A stretch of DNA of 36,807 nt from an uncultured Sphingomonas sp. Its GTDB lineage: Bacteria > Pseudomonadota > Alphaproteobacteria > Sphingomonadales > Sphingomonadaceae. Below the pieces are notes generated by a model. The model was not told the DNA's origin, ran no database searches, and worked only from the letters and a program-made list of their open reading frames with translations. The translations under genes were made by a program, and so were the position numbers. Below, in pieces: positions 1 through 9,096 of the stretch; position 1 is the stretch's first letter, and each line of letters begins with the position of its first letter. The stretch lies in NCBI GenBank assembly GCA_913775795.1, contig CAJYLT010000058.1, forward strand, positions 1 to 36,807, written 5' to 3'.

Positions 1-179
1 CGGGGCCGGTGATGGCGTTCCTGACGACCGAGCCGAACCCGCTGGTCGCGCCGATCCATCCCAAGGCTATGCCCGTCCTGCTGTCGACCGAGGACGAGGA
101 CCGGTGGCTGACGGCGCCCGTCGAGGACGCCCTTGAGCTTGCCGCGCCCTTTCCGTCACAGCTGATGCGGGTCGCCTAG
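1..179 (+). CDS. SRAP (YedK/HMCES-type) protein, C-terminal part
   Basis: An open frame enters from the left edge (codons in phase with base 3) and ends at TAG 177-179, giving the last 58 residues of a protein. The tail contains an LTTEPN...PIHPKAMPVLL stretch followed by a DRWL segment, the C-terminal signature I know from SOS-response-associated peptidase (SRAP, DUF159) proteins. These form covalent links to abasic sites in single-stranded DNA through an N-terminal cysteine. That catalytic N-terminus lies outside the window, so activity cannot be judged. The gene is read in the same direction as the hsd operon, about 600 bases upstream of it, and may belong to the same accessory island. The family call is fairly sure; intactness is unknown. 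Confidence 0.82.
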   Translation, partial: GPVMAFLTTEPNPLVAPIHPKAMPVLLSTEDEDRWLTAPVEDALELAAPFPSQLMRVA

Positions 180-783
180 ACCCACAACTGCCCCGCCGAT
201 CGTGCCGCCCCCCCCTTCGCCGCAGCGGGGGGAGCCGCCGGCCTGCGTCCCCTGAAAACGCGCTTATCCCCCCGCCTCGCCTGCGTTCTAAATGTGGCGC
301 TTTCGACGCATCCGACCTAATCGACGCACGCTCAGAGAGTCGGGCCACGGATGTCGCCGACTGCTGCTCGATCGCTGTCGCACATTGACGCAGTAGCGTT
401 AGTTGGCGTGACAATCTGCTGTTAGAATTTAAGCCTGAACCAACGTCCGCTGCGGGCAGGGGACACGGACCGTCCGCTTACGGGCGCTTCGATGAGTAAG
501 CGGACGTTCGTTCACCGGCCAAGCAGCGACCGCTTTGCGTCCCAATTGCAGACATTGCGCCCTTAGGATTGGCAACCGGATTGCTGCCTTTCGTTCATCA
601 GCATCGTCCGCGTCGGCCTAGGGTCCCGATCGATGTCCCTTTCCATTTTGCGACCACTTCCTGTAGCTGACCAAACTTTTCCGACCATGGCGCCTACGGC
701 TGAACACGGATCTCGACCGCCAGAAGCTACTACGGCTTAGACCATGATCTTGGCACTCAAGAGCTTCTGAAGGGGGGGGCGTT
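180..783. other. Intergenic region before the hsd operon, no gene supported
   Basis: I see no convincing gene in these 604 bases; the open frames lack a ribosome binding site and family resemblance. The composition is more AT-rich between about 380 and 760 than the core genome further right. It contains a C-run/G-run pair (208-215 and 227-232) that can fold but lacks a T-run, and the inverted-repeat cluster at 442-508 described separately. The hsdM promoter must lie here, but I could not pick -35/-10 boxes with any confidence. Confidence 0.6.
442..508. repeat. Nested inverted repeats with alternative arms
   Basis: CGTCCGCTTAC at 471-481 is perfectly complementary to GTAAGCGGACG at 496-506, with a 14-base loop. 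The right arm can also pair with a second upstream copy: AACGTCCGC at 442-450 against GCGGACGTT at 500-508. Two mutually exclusive hairpins are therefore possible. No T-run follows, so an intrinsic terminator is unlikely. It may be a remnant of a dispersed repeat or a recombination or regulatory site upstream of hsdM. Confidence 0.6.
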
Positions 784-2370
784 GTGGCTAGTGACGCACG
801 GCAAATCGAAACCAGCCTGTTCAAGATGGCAGACCAGCTCCGCGCTAATTCCGGGCTGAAGCCGTCGGAATACAGCCGTCCTGTGCTTGGCTTGCTGTTC
901 CTGCGCTATGCCGAAGGGCAGTTTGCGCGTGTGGAGAAGACGCTGGCGCCCAAGCCCGGATCGCGGCTCAAGCCCGGACCGGACGACTACAAGGCGCAAG
1001 GCGTGATCTATCTCTCGCCCGAGGCGCGCTTTGCCTATCTTCTCGCCTTGCCGGAAGATGCCGATCTGGGCCGCGCGCTCAACAATGCGATGAAGGATAT
1101 TGAGCGCGACAATGCCGAGCTCGAGGACGTTCTGCCCAAGAATTTCAACGAAATCCCCAAGGACACGCTGATCGAGTTGATCCGCCTGCTCCAGCCTATC
1201 GAGATTGACGGCGATGCCTTCGGCCACGTCTATGAATACTTCATGGGCGAGTTCGCCAAGCAGGAGATGCAGAAGGGCGGGGAGTTCTACACGCCCAGTT
1301 CGATCGTCCGGCTGATCGTCGAGATCATGGAGCCGTTCCACGGCCGCATCCTCGACCCGGCTTGCGGATCGGCGGGCATGTTCGTTCACTCGGCGGACTT
1401 CGTGAAGCGTCATCAACGGGCGCCGGACAAGGAAATCAGCCTGTTTGGTATGGAAAAGACCAAGGAGACGATCCGGCTCGCCAAGATGAACCTGGCGGTC
1501 CACGGTCTTTCCGGCACCATCGCCGATACCAACAGCTATTATGATGACGCACCCGAAGCGTTCAAAGGCGTGCCCATGGTCGGCGGCTTCGATTTCGTCA
1601 TGGCCAATCCGCCCTTCAACGTTTCAGGGATCGACAAGGCCAAGCTGAAGACGGTGACGGCAAGCGGGACCGAGTTGGTCAAGCCGCGCTTTCCGTTCGG
1701 TCTGCCCAGCACCGACAACGGCAACTACATCTGGATCAGCCAGTTCTATTCTGCGCTGAACGAGAATGGCCGCGCCGGGTTCGTTATGGCCAACAGCGCG
1801 GGCGACGCGCGCGGCAGCGAGGCGGAGATCAGGCGCAAGCTGATCGAAAGCGGCGCGGTGGATGTGATCGTTTCGGTCGGCCCCAATTTCTTCCTGACGG
1901 TGACGCTGCCCTGCACCCTGTGGTTCTTCGACCGCGCGAAGCCGCGCACGAGCCGCGCGGACGAAGTGCTGTTTATCGACGCGCGCCACATCTTCAATCA
2001 GGTAGACCGCGCTCACCGCGATTTCCGCGAGGATCAAGTCGAGTTTCTGGCGAATATTGTTCGGCTGTGGCGCGGCAACGAGCCTGAACTGGCATTCGGA
2101 TCCGAGGCGCTGCTTCGCGAACGGTTGGACGGGCTGGATGCGTACCGTGATGTTCCCGGCCTCTGCCGCGTCGCCACCCGTGACGGGATCGCGGCTCAGG
2201 GTTGGTCGCTTAATCCGGGTCGCTATGTTGGTGTGGCTGAGGGTGAGCCCGACACCGAGGATTTCAAGGAGAGGCTCGAAGCCTTACAGGAGGAATTGGA
2301 ACGGCTGAATGGCGAGGCGGCGGAATTGCAGGGGCGGATTGCGCTGAATGTGGCGGAGTTGCTGGCGTGA
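784..2370 (+). CDS. hsdM: Type I restriction-modification system, DNA methyltransferase subunit HsdM
   Basis: This 528-residue protein is the modification subunit. Two HsdM and one HsdS form the adenine-N6 methyltransferase that protects host DNA, and HsdR joins to restrict foreign DNA. An N-terminal HsdM helical domain (about 5-140) is followed by the FYTP motif (168-171), the SAM-binding [10 protein letters not shown] (191-200) and the catalytic NPPF (275-278). All are intact, and the length is normal for the family. The start is GTG 784, chosen because a G-rich ribosome binding site (about 770-779) sits just upstream and the frame opens directly into the conserved N-terminus. The stop overlaps the hsdS start by 4 bases (GTGA), suggesting translational coupling. 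The M-S-R gene order resembles type IC (EcoR124-like) systems. Confidence 0.96.
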   Translation: MASDARQIETSLFKMADQLRANSGLKPSEYSRPVLGLLFLRYAEGQFARVEKTLAPKPGSRLKPGPDDYKAQGVIYLSPEARFAYLLALPEDADLGRALNNAMKDIERDNAELEDVLPKNFNEIPKDTLIELIRLLQPIEIDGDAFGHVYEYFMGEFAKQEMQKGGEFYTPSSIVRLIVEIMEPFHGRILDPACGSAGMFVHSADFVKRHQRAPDKEISLFGMEKTKETIRLAKMNLAVHGLSGTIADTNSYYDDAPEAFKGVPMVGGFDFVMANPPFNVSGIDKAKLKTVTASGTELVKPRFPFGLPSTDNGNYIWISQFYSALNENGRAGFVMANSAGDARGSEAEIRRKLIESGAVDVIVSVGPNFFLTVTLPCTLWFFDRAKPRTSRADEVLFIDARHIFNQVDRAHRDFREDQVEFLANIVRLWRGNEPELAFGSEALLRERLDGLDAYRDVPGLCRVATRDGIAAQGWSLNPGRYVGVAEGEPDTEDFKERLEALQEELERLNGEAAELQGRIALNVAELLA

Positions 2371-3590
2371 GCTGGGCGACGGAACCGCTTCAAAATGTGG
2401 CTACGTTCACATTGGGGAAAATGCTCGACGCTGAGAAAAATCGCGGGGAATTCCGCCCCTATCTAGCAAATGTGAATGTGCGTTGGGGAGAGTTCGAACT
2501 CAGCGACTTAAGGGAGATGCGGTTCCAGGATACTGAACTAGATCGGTTCGGCTTAAAGTATGGCGACATAGTCATGTGCGAGGGTGGTGAACCTGGCCGA
2601 TGCGCGATATGGAAAGAACAACTGCCCGCAATGATGGTGCAGAAGGCACTGCACCGCATCAGGGTGGGAGATAAACTCGACTACAGATTCCTTTACTACG
2701 TCTTCTTATTACAAGGACGGATCGGCGCTTTTTCGGGTCTGTTCACCGGTGCGACAATTAAGCATCTTCCAAAGGACAAACTTGCGCAGATTCAAGTGCC
2801 AGTCCCTCCGCTCCCGACCCAACGCCGCATCGCCGACATCCTGTCCGCCTATGACGACCTGATCGAAAACAACACGCGGCGCATCACCATCCTCGAAGAC
2901 ATGGCCCGCCGCCTGTTCGAGGCGTGGTTTCTGGCTGACGCAAAGGCCGGTCGCTGGGTTGACCTTGAAACTCTTTGTGAGGGCAAGACAGGTATTCAGA
3001 CTGGTCCGTTCGGCAGCCAGCTTCACAAGCAGGACTATAGCGACGACGGGGTGCCCGTGGTCATGCCGAAGAATATGGCCGATTTGAAAATCCGTGAGGC
3101 GGGGATCGCACGCATCCCACCAGAACTGGCCGCGACGATGCCTCGGCACATTCTGCGTGACGGGGACATCGTATACGGACGGCGGGGTGACATTGGCCGC
3201 CGCGCTTTCGTAACTCATCGTGAGGATGGTTGGTTCTGCGGGACTGGTTGTTTGCGGATTCGTCCCGATAAGGGCAAGATATCGCCACGTTATCTGTTCG
3301 ATGCTCTTGGATTGCCCGAAACTGACGGAGCAATAAAGGGGCGTGCCCATGGTGCCACAATGCCAAACCTTAGTGCTGGCCTGATGAAGTCAGTACCAGT
3401 CTTTCTGCCTGAAAAAGATGTGCAGGAGCGCTATGCAGGTTTGGTCGACCCGCTGTTCGAGTTGGCGGCCTCGCTCGAAGCCTGTACCACCAACCTCCGG
3501 GCCAGCCGCGACCTTCTCCTGCCCAAGCTGATCTCCGGCGAAATCGAGGTCCGCACTGCCGAGGAAGAATTGGAGGCCGCTGCTGCATGA
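2367..3590 (+). CDS. hsdS: Type I restriction-modification system, specificity subunit HsdS
   Basis: HsdS (407 residues) reads the bipartite DNA target through two target-recognition domains (TRDs). TRD1 spans about 5-145. A conserved spacer helix with [16 protein letters not shown] (145-160) and the following coiled region run to about 188. TRD2 covers about 195-345. A second, more diverged helical repeat (about 350-395, ending [13 protein letters not shown]) closes the circular arrangement. Start is GTG 2367, overlapping hsdM by 4 bases; the stop overlaps the hsdR start by 4 bases (ATGA). The TRD1-coding DNA (about 2390-2800) is visibly richer in A and T than hsdM and hsdR, as expected for recognition domains exchanged between strains. 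The recognition sequence cannot be read from the protein by eye. Confidence 0.95.
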   Translation: MSWATEPLQNVATFTLGKMLDAEKNRGEFRPYLANVNVRWGEFELSDLREMRFQDTELDRFGLKYGDIVMCEGGEPGRCAIWKEQLPAMMVQKALHRIRVGDKLDYRFLYYVFLLQGRIGAFSGLFTGATIKHLPKDKLAQIQVPVPPLPTQRRIADILSAYDDLIENNTRRITILEDMARRLFEAWFLADAKAGRWVDLETLCEGKTGIQTGPFGSQLHKQDYSDDGVPVVMPKNMADLKIREAGIARIPPELAATMPRHILRDGDIVYGRRGDIGRRAFVTHREDGWFCGTGCLRIRPDKGKISPRYLFDALGLPETDGAIKGRAHGATMPNLSAGLMKSVPVFLPEKDVQERYAGLVDPLFELAASLEACTTNLRASRDLLLPKLISGEIEVRTAEEELEAAAA

Positions 3591-6500
3591 CGCCTCCCGC
3601 TGGCCCCAACGACCATGGACGCTTTCCGACCCGCGAGGAATCGCTGGGCCGGGTGCTGTCCGCGTTCGGCGAGGGCCAGATGGTCGAAGACCCGGCCGTC
3701 GCCCGGTTGGTCGAACTGGGCTGGCGACACGAAAATCTCTACACCGAAAACCCGCTGGCGCTCGCGCCCGATCCGCGCACCGGGCGCACCAGCTTTCGCG
3801 AAGCTATGTTGCCGGGCCCATTGCGCGCTGCGATCGAGCGGCTGAACCCTGATCTTGACGCCGAGGCTGTAGGCGCGGCGCTGGACGAACTGATGCGCAG
3901 CCGCGCAGACATGAACCCGGTTGCTGCCAATCGCGAGGTCATGGGCCTGCTGCGCGACGGCGTGGAAGTGCGCACGACGCTCCCCGATGGCACCAGCGAA
4001 ACCCGCATCGCCCGCGTGATCGACTGGCGCAATCCAAAGGCCAACGACCTGCTGATTGCCCAGCAATTCTGGATCGCCAGCGAAATCCACAAGCGCCGCG
4101 CTGACCTGATCGGTTTCGTCAATGGCGTGCCGCTTCTGTTCATTGAGCTGAAGGCCAGCCACCGCAGCGCGCAGGCCGCCTATGATCAGAACCTGCGTGA
4201 TTATCGCGATGCCGTGCCGCATATCTTCTGGGGCAACGCTATCGTCCTGCTCTCAAATGGCGATGATGCCCGCATCGGTGCGCCCTTCGCCGCATGGGGC
4301 CATTTCAAGGAATGGAAGCGTATCGACGACGAGGGTGCGAAAGGTGTCGTCAGCCTTGATACCGCGCTGACAGCTGCCTGCTCGCCCGAGCGGCTGCTCG
4401 ATATCGTCGAGAACTTCGTGGTGTTCGAGGAGACCCGCGACGGCCTGATCAAGAAGATCGCGCAGAACCACCAGTATCTCGGCGTGAACAAGGCGGTGGC
4501 CGAGATCGGCAAGGCGGGCGGCAAGCTCGGCGTGTTCTGGCACACGCAGGGATCGGGCAAATCGCTTTCGATGCTGGCGTTTACGCAGAAAGTACTACGC
4601 ACGAGACCGGGTGGATGGACCTTCCTGATCATCACAGACCGGCAGGAACTGGACGAACAGATCGCCACATTCTTCCAGGCTTGCGGCGCTTTCTCGCTCC
4701 CGCTGCCGCAAGTGCAAGCGCAAAGCCGGGCGCACTTGCGCGAGCTGCTGTCCGGCAACGCCCGCTTTGTGTTCACGCTGATCCACAAATTCGGCACCGA
4801 GATGGGCGAAACCTATCCCGAGCTTTCGCAGCGCGATGACATCATCGTCGTGACCGACGAGGCGCACCGCAGCCAGTATGATGTGCTCGCCGCCAACATG
4901 CGCCGCGCGCTGCCCAATGCCGCCTTCATCGGCTTCACCGGCACGCCGCTGATGGCAGGCGAGGAGAAGACCCGCGAGGTCTTCGGCGATTACATCTCGG
5001 TCTACAACTTCAGCCAGTCGGTCGAGGATGGGGCGACCGTCCCGCTCTATTACGAGAACCGCATCCCCGAACTGCAACTGGCCTCTGGCGATATCGATGA
5101 GGCTGTCGATGCAATTATCGCCGAGGCCGACCTTGACGATGACGACAATCGCGCGCTCGAACGCAAGCTGGCGCGGCAATACAGCCTGATCAAGCGCGAG
5201 GACCGGCTGGATCGGATCGCCGACGATGTCGTCCGCCACTTCATGGGGCGCGGATATCGCGGCAAGGCGATGTTCATCGCCATCGACAAGGAAACCGCCG
5301 TGCGGATGCATGGCAAGGTTCGCGCCGCCTGGGATGCCGCGCTGGCAGAGAAGGGCAAAGCGATCCAGTCGCTGTCCGGCGAAGCGCGCGAGGCTGCGCA
5401 GGCGGAGCTGAAGTGGCTCCACGAAACCGACATGGCTGTTGTTGTAAGCCAGGGTCAGAACGAAATCGCCGATATGGCCGCCAAGGGCCTCGACATCCGT
5501 CCGCATCGCGAACGGATGGTGAAGGAAGACTTGGACGAAAAGTTCAAGGCCCCGGCCGATCCGCTGCGGCTGGTCTTCGTTTGCGCGATGTGGATCACCG
5601 GCTTCGACGTGCCGACCTGCTCGACCGTCTATCTCGACAAGCCGATGAAGAACCACACCCTGATGCAAACCATCGCCCGCGCCAACCGCACCGCGCCGGG
5701 AAAGTCGGCTGGCCTGATCGTGGACTATGTCGGCGTGTTCCGGAACTTGCAGAAGGCGCTGGCGATCTATGCCCAGCCATCGACCGAAGGCACCGAGCCG
5801 ATCGAAGACAAAGCGGCGCTTGTCGGACGGCTTAAAGCGGCCGCGTACGAAGCGATGGATTTCTGCCGACGCCGTTCGATCGACCCGACGCGGATTGTCA
5901 GCGCAATAGGATTCGAGCGGATTGCCCGGCTTGCCGAGGCGGTCGAAGCTGTAATGGGTACCGACCAGGAGCAACAGGCATTCCTGCGCCATGCCGGTAA
6001 TGTCTGGACTTTGTTCAAAGCCGTTCTCCCCGATCCCGCAGCCGATCAATGGCGCGTGGAAGCCGCCGTGCTCCATGTCATGGCCGAAAAGGTCCGCGCC
6101 TTGCGTGAGGATCCGGAACGGAAGGCCCGGGTCCAACGCGTCGCCGATGAGATTGAAGTACTGCTGGATGAGGCCATTCTCGGGATCGAGATCAATGCTC
6201 CTGTCCGCTCCGGCGACGACATGGAAGGGCTTTTCGATCTATCGCAGATCGACTTTGACAAGCTGCGCGAGCGTTTCGCGCAGGGTCAGAAGCGGACGCA
6301 AACACAGAAACTGCGCACCGCCATTGAGCGGAAGCTTGATGAACTTGCCGCTCAAAACCCGACGCGATCGTCACTTGTCGAACGGTTTCAGGAACTGATC
6401 GCTGAATACAATGCCGGCAGCCTTAACGTGGAGCGCTTGTTTGAGGCGCTCATGGCGTTCATCCGCGACCTCGACGAGGAAGATGGCCGGGCGATCCGGG

Positions 6501-6808
6501 ATGGCCTTTCGGAAGAGGAACTGGCAATCGTTGACATCCTCACCAAACCGGAACCCGAACTGAACGCCGACGAGCTAGCCCTAGTCAAGCGGGTAGCCAA
6601 GGCGATGCTGGACACGCTGAAGCGCGAGAAGCTGGTACTCGATTGGCGCTTGAAAGAGCGCGCCAAGGCGGCAGTGCGGAGCGCCATTCAGCAATCGCTG
6701 GACGCCCTTCCTCCAGCCTATGATGACGTGATCTGGCAGGGCAAAGTGGCTCAGACATACGAATGGATCTACGATCATTACGCGGGATCTACCGCCTCGG
6801 AGCACTAG
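3587..6808 (+). CDS. hsdR: Type I restriction endonuclease subunit HsdR
   Basis: This 1073-residue protein is the translocase-nuclease subunit. It pulls DNA past the bound complex by ATP hydrolysis and cuts at a distance. The N-terminal nuclease domain shows a PD-(D/E)xK arrangement: D173, then E187-x-K189 in LLFIELKA. The helicase motor has a Walker A HTQGSGKS (near 320-328), a DEAH box in VVTDEAHRSQYD (near 423), motif III-like FTGTPL, and motif VI QTIARANR. A long helical C-terminal region from about 800 is the likely HsdM-docking part. All motifs look intact, so the system is probably functional. The start ATG 3587 overlaps the hsdS stop. No clear intrinsic terminator follows the TAG at 6806-6808. 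Confidence 0.96.
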   Translation: MTPPAGPNDHGRFPTREESLGRVLSAFGEGQMVEDPAVARLVELGWRHENLYTENPLALAPDPRTGRTSFREAMLPGPLRAAIERLNPDLDAEAVGAALDELMRSRADMNPVAANREVMGLLRDGVEVRTTLPDGTSETRIARVIDWRNPKANDLLIAQQFWIASEIHKRRADLIGFVNGVPLLFIELKASHRSAQAAYDQNLRDYRDAVPHIFWGNAIVLLSNGDDARIGAPFAAWGHFKEWKRIDDEGAKGVVSLDTALTAACSPERLLDIVENFVVFEETRDGLIKKIAQNHQYLGVNKAVAEIGKAGGKLGVFWHTQGSGKSLSMLAFTQKVLRTRPGGWTFLIITDRQELDEQIATFFQACGAFSLPLPQVQAQSRAHLRELLSGNARFVFTLIHKFGTEMGETYPELSQRDDIIVVTDEAHRSQYDVLAANMRRALPNAAFIGFTGTPLMAGEEKTREVFGDYISVYNFSQSVEDGATVPLYYENRIPELQLASGDIDEAVDAIIAEADLDDDDNRALERKLARQYSLIKREDRLDRIADDVVRHFMGRGYRGKAMFIAIDKETAVRMHGKVRAAWDAALAEKGKAIQSLSGEAREAAQAELKWLHETDMAVVVSQGQNEIADMAAKGLDIRPHRERMVKEDLDEKFKAPADPLRLVFVCAMWITGFDVPTCSTVYLDKPMKNHTLMQTIARANRTAPGKSAGLIVDYVGVFRNLQKALAIYAQPSTEGTEPIEDKAALVGRLKAAAYEAMDFCRRRSIDPTRIVSAIGFERIARLAEAVEAVMGTDQEQQAFLRHAGNVWTLFKAVLPDPAADQWRVEAAVLHVMAEKVRALREDPERKARVQRVADEIEVLLDEAILGIEINAPVRSGDDMEGLFDLSQIDFDKLRERFAQGQKRTQTQKLRTAIERKLDELAAQNPTRSSLVERFQELIAEYNAGSLNVERLFEALMAFIRDLDEEDGRAIRDGLSEEELAIVDILTKPEPELNADELALVKRVAKAMLDTLKREKLVLDWRLKERAKAAVRSAIQQSLDALPPAYDDVIWQGKVAQTYEWIYDHYAGSTASEH

Positions 6809-7127
6809 CTAGGGTCAGCTTATTGTATCGTTTCTCCGACGTCTGCTTTTGCCCTACACAACACTACCAGCAGTCGTTCTCCTTTCGGCCCAATCTCGGT
6901 CGCAGCAAGTCACCTGAACGAGCGGCCGCTTTCGGCACGCCTTCAACCGACAGACAATGGGCGCGAACGGACGTGCCAGTTGCGCGGCACGTTTCCTGCT
7001 CCACCCCTACGCCGAGCAGCGGGCGGCGCAGCCGCCCGATCACAGCGTTTCAACAAGCGCTACGGCGAGTGGGGTGGTTCGCATCGACCTGTAGGGGGCA
7101 TCAAATCGCACACGCCGAAGGCGTTCA
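6809..7127. other. Intergenic region after hsdR, no gene supported
   Basis: No coding frame here has a plausible start and family resemblance. A perfect 7-base hairpin (GGGCGGC 7021-7027 with GCCGCCC 7031-7037, 3-base loop) and a weaker one near 7112-7122 are the only structures seen; neither has a T-run. The strip separates hsdR from the oppositely oriented winged-helix gene and may be decayed mobile DNA. Confidence 0.5.
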
Positions 7128-7928
7128 TCATCCAATCTTATTCTGATCCCCGGAGACGGTGCGAGAATGCAACTCGCGCTCATTCCTCACGAGAGCTGCT
7201 TCGATCGAAGCAAGGGCCTGATCAAGATCGGGGTTGCCGGTTTGCCCAAGCTGCCAGCGCGATGGGGCTTTTGTGGTCGGCGCAGGCGCAGGCGCTGGTT
7301 GCTCAGATTTTCCTAAGAGAGCGCGCACAAGCTGCTGAAGGCGTGATGAGACGGCGAGGGGGAGCCGGCGCAAGTCGATGAAATACAGATTGTTGACCTG
7401 GCAACGCTGCGGGCCTGCCTCCCCAGGGCGATGAAGATTCTGCGTTCGGCGAACCCAATCAATAAACCCGTGCTGCTTGAGCCGCTTCAGGATCGCGACG
7501 ATCGTCGTGCGTGCGTATCCGGTGGCGCGCTCGAGCTGAGACAAGGCGGGATCAATGTGGCCGGAGCGAAAGTCGTGCCAATGGTTCAAGAGGATCGCCT
7601 CGAGCACCTGCACGCCAGAGGCCCCGATGGGCGACCGGCCGGTTTCGCGTCGAGTATGAACGTCAAACTCGCGAGCTGCGCGAAGATAGGCGCGAACCCA
7701 GCGCCCCGTTCCACTTTTCGAGCCATCGCCATAGCGCCGGGCAACCCGCGCGCGTCGATCGTCGACATCGTAGCTTGATCGATTGATCCGCCCCCGGAGG
7801 TCGGGGGCGCGGCCCATAAGGCCGTTCACGATTCGCCGCCTAAGTGCGCGCACTTCCTCAGGCTGAGCAGCCTCGCCTGCGGCGATGTTGGTGGTTGGGA
7901 AAGCGCCTGTAACCTGTTGAAATTGCAC
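7128..7928 (-). CDS. Winged-helix DNA-binding protein of unknown role
   Basis: A 266-residue basic protein that I cannot assign to a named family. The centre (about 128-165) reads as a helix-turn-helix: PALSQLERATGYARTTIVAI followed by LKRLKQHGFIDWVRRT, the helix-turn-helix-wing pattern of winged-helix domains such as those in plasmid replication initiators and mobile-element regulators. A proline/alanine linker (about 213-222) leads to a C-terminal helix rich in charged residues. The GTG start at 7928 is tentative: a 7-base hairpin (7932-7950) covers the region where a ribosome binding site should lie, so an internal start is possible. Its position beside the tRNA scar at 7984-8031 suggests it belongs to the integrated element, perhaps as replication or control protein. 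That role is inferred from location only. Confidence 0.7.
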   Translation of the reverse strand: MQFQQVTGAFPTTNIAAGEAAQPEEVRALRRRIVNGLMGRAPDLRGRINRSSYDVDDRRARVARRYGDGSKSGTGRWVRAYLRAAREFDVHTRRETGRSPIGASGVQVLEAILLNHWHDFRSGHIDPALSQLERATGYARTTIVAILKRLKQHGFIDWVRRTQNLHRPGEAGPQRCQVNNLYFIDLRRLPLAVSSRLQQLVRALLGKSEQPAPAPAPTTKAPSRWQLGQTGNPDLDQALASIEAALVRNERELHSRTVSGDQNKIG

Positions 7929-7931
7929 AGC

Positions 7932-7950
7932 CCAAATCTTTCGGATTTGG
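7932..7950 (-). promoter_or_regulatory. Hairpin just upstream of the winged-helix gene
   Basis: CCAAATC (7932-7938) and GATTTGG (7944-7950) form a perfect 7-base stem with a 5-base loop. On the minus strand the stem ends three bases before the candidate GTG start at 7928. The only A/G-rich sequence that could serve as a ribosome binding site lies inside it. It could control translation or serve as a protein-binding palindrome; it may also mean the start is wrongly placed. Confidence 0.45.
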
Positions 7951-7983
7951 AAGCAAAAGGCAGATTCTTCAGCGACTTATTTG

Positions 7984-8031
7984 GGAATCATAATCCGCGT
8001 GTCGGGGGTTCAAGTCCCTCCTCCGCTACCA
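7984..8031 (+). other. tRNA 3'-half fragment (CAT anticodon), probable island attachment site
   Basis: From 7984 the plus strand reads as the second half of a tRNA. It has an anticodon loop ATCATAA with anticodon CAT at 7989-7991, 3' anticodon stem TCCGC, a five-base variable region GTGTC, T-stem GGGGG/CCCTC around a TTCAAGT loop, acceptor strand CTCCGCT, discriminator A and encoded CCA (8029-8031). A matching 5' half (acceptor AGCGGAG, D-arm, 5' anticodon stem GCGGA) is absent upstream, so this is not a working gene. Elongator tRNA-Met or tRNA-Ile2 is the likely source. Tyrosine integrases often recombine within the anticodon-to-3'-end part of tRNA genes, leaving such a partial copy at one end of the insert. 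The neighbouring core gene stops only 11 bases away. Confidence 0.75.
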
Positions 8032-8041
8032 TCCCCGTCAT

Positions 8042-8935
8042 TCAGTCGATCTGCGCCGCCCGCCGCGCCAGCAGCAGCGCGCCGAGCAGGCCGGCATCGC
8101 CGTCGAGCGCGGTCGGCGCCACCACGCTGTCGATCATGTCGTCGGGCAGCAGATAGCCGTTGTTGAGCCGCCGTGCCTCGGCTCGGATGCGGTCGATCAG
8201 GCCGGGGGTGTGCAGCACGCCGCCGCCGAGCGCGATGCGGCGCGGCGACAGCGTGGCGATCAGCGTGATCGACAGGTGGGCGAGCGCCTGGGCGACGATC
8301 TCGTGCCCCACATGATCGTCCGGCAGTTCCGAAAGCGAACAGCCCCAGCGGTCGACGATCGCCGGCCCCGACGCAATCCCCTCCAGGCAGTCGCCGTGAT
8401 AGGGACAGCGGCCGGGAAAGCCGGTGTCGGCGGGATGGCGCGGCACGCGGAAATGGCCCATCTCGGCATGGCGCTCGCCGTCGAGCGGTACGCCGTCCGC
8501 GACCACGCCGCCGCCGATGCCGGTGCCGACGGTCACATAGACGACGACCCCGCCGATCGCGCCCACCGTCGCCTCCGCCATCGCCGCTGCGGCGACGTCG
8601 GTGTCGAAGCCCGTGGGCACGTCGGCGTCGCCGACGATCCCGGCGACCAGCGCGGCATCGCTCCAATGCGGCTTGGGCGTCTTCAGGATGGTGCCCCAGC
8701 CCGGTGAGCCGCGGTCGCGGTCGATCGGGCCGAAACTGGCGATGCCATAGGCATCGATCGGGCCGTGCGTCGCGGCGGCGGCGGCGAAGAAGGCGCGGAC
8801 CTCGGCCAGCGTCTGCTCCGGCGTGGTGGTCGCGATCCGTGCCCGCTCGCCGATCAGCCCGTCGTCATTGCCGAGCGAGCAGACGAACTTCGTGCCCCCC
8901 GCCTCGACGCAGCCGTACAATCGATTTCCGCTCAT
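8042..8935 (-). CDS. ROK-family fructokinase-like sugar kinase
   Basis: This 297-residue cytoplasmic kinase would phosphorylate a hexose, most likely fructose, with ATP. An N-terminal phosphate-binding EAGGTKF lies at 11-17. The middle has FDTDVAAAAMAEA with the catalytic-type Asp, a VTVGTGIGGG nucleotide-binding turn, and the ROK zinc site: a histidine in EMGHF followed by CPYHGDCLEG. The C-terminal IALGGGV completes the fold. The zinc-site spacing and the EAGGTKF start match the fructokinase (Mak/YdhR-like) branch better than glucokinase or NagK, so fructose is a reasoned guess. The start ATG 8935 is preceded by GGAG; the frame stays open further upstream but without family resemblance. It lies immediately outside the proposed island boundary. 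Confidence 0.88.
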   Translation of the reverse strand: MSGNRLYGCVEAGGTKFVCSLGNDDGLIGERARIATTTPEQTLAEVRAFFAAAAATHGPIDAYGIASFGPIDRDRGSPGWGTILKTPKPHWSDAALVAGIVGDADVPTGFDTDVAAAAMAEATVGAIGGVVVYVTVGTGIGGGVVADGVPLDGERHAEMGHFRVPRHPADTGFPGRCPYHGDCLEGIASGPAIVDRWGCSLSELPDDHVGHEIVAQALAHLSITLIATLSPRRIALGGGVLHTPGLIDRIRAEARRLNNGYLLPDDMIDSVVAPTALDGDAGLLGALLLARRAAQID

Positions 8936-9096
8936 ACAGATCTCCGCAGTCCGGCTGCAAAGCGCATGGCCGGCGGGGCGCGTCAAGCCATCCCGAACGG
9001 ACGCGGGGCCTGCACTAGGCGGGGGGTCGGTCCGCACCATATCGCCCCCCGGACCGCTCGGATAAAGCATTGCCCTACAGACCGAGGATGCACCCC

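Noticed and set aside
208..232. C-run and G-run as terminator of the SRAP gene
   Set aside because: The stem can form, but there is no T-run on either strand and the pairing register is ambiguous.
67..414. Minus-strand frame of 115 codons near the left edge
   Set aside because: Arg-rich, low-complexity product antisense to the SRAP tail, with no ribosome binding site or family likeness.
7950..8031. A complete functional tRNA ending at 8031
   Set aside because: No acceptor 5' strand, D-arm or matching 5' anticodon stem is found within 100 bases upstream; a permuted tmRNA was also considered and does not fit.
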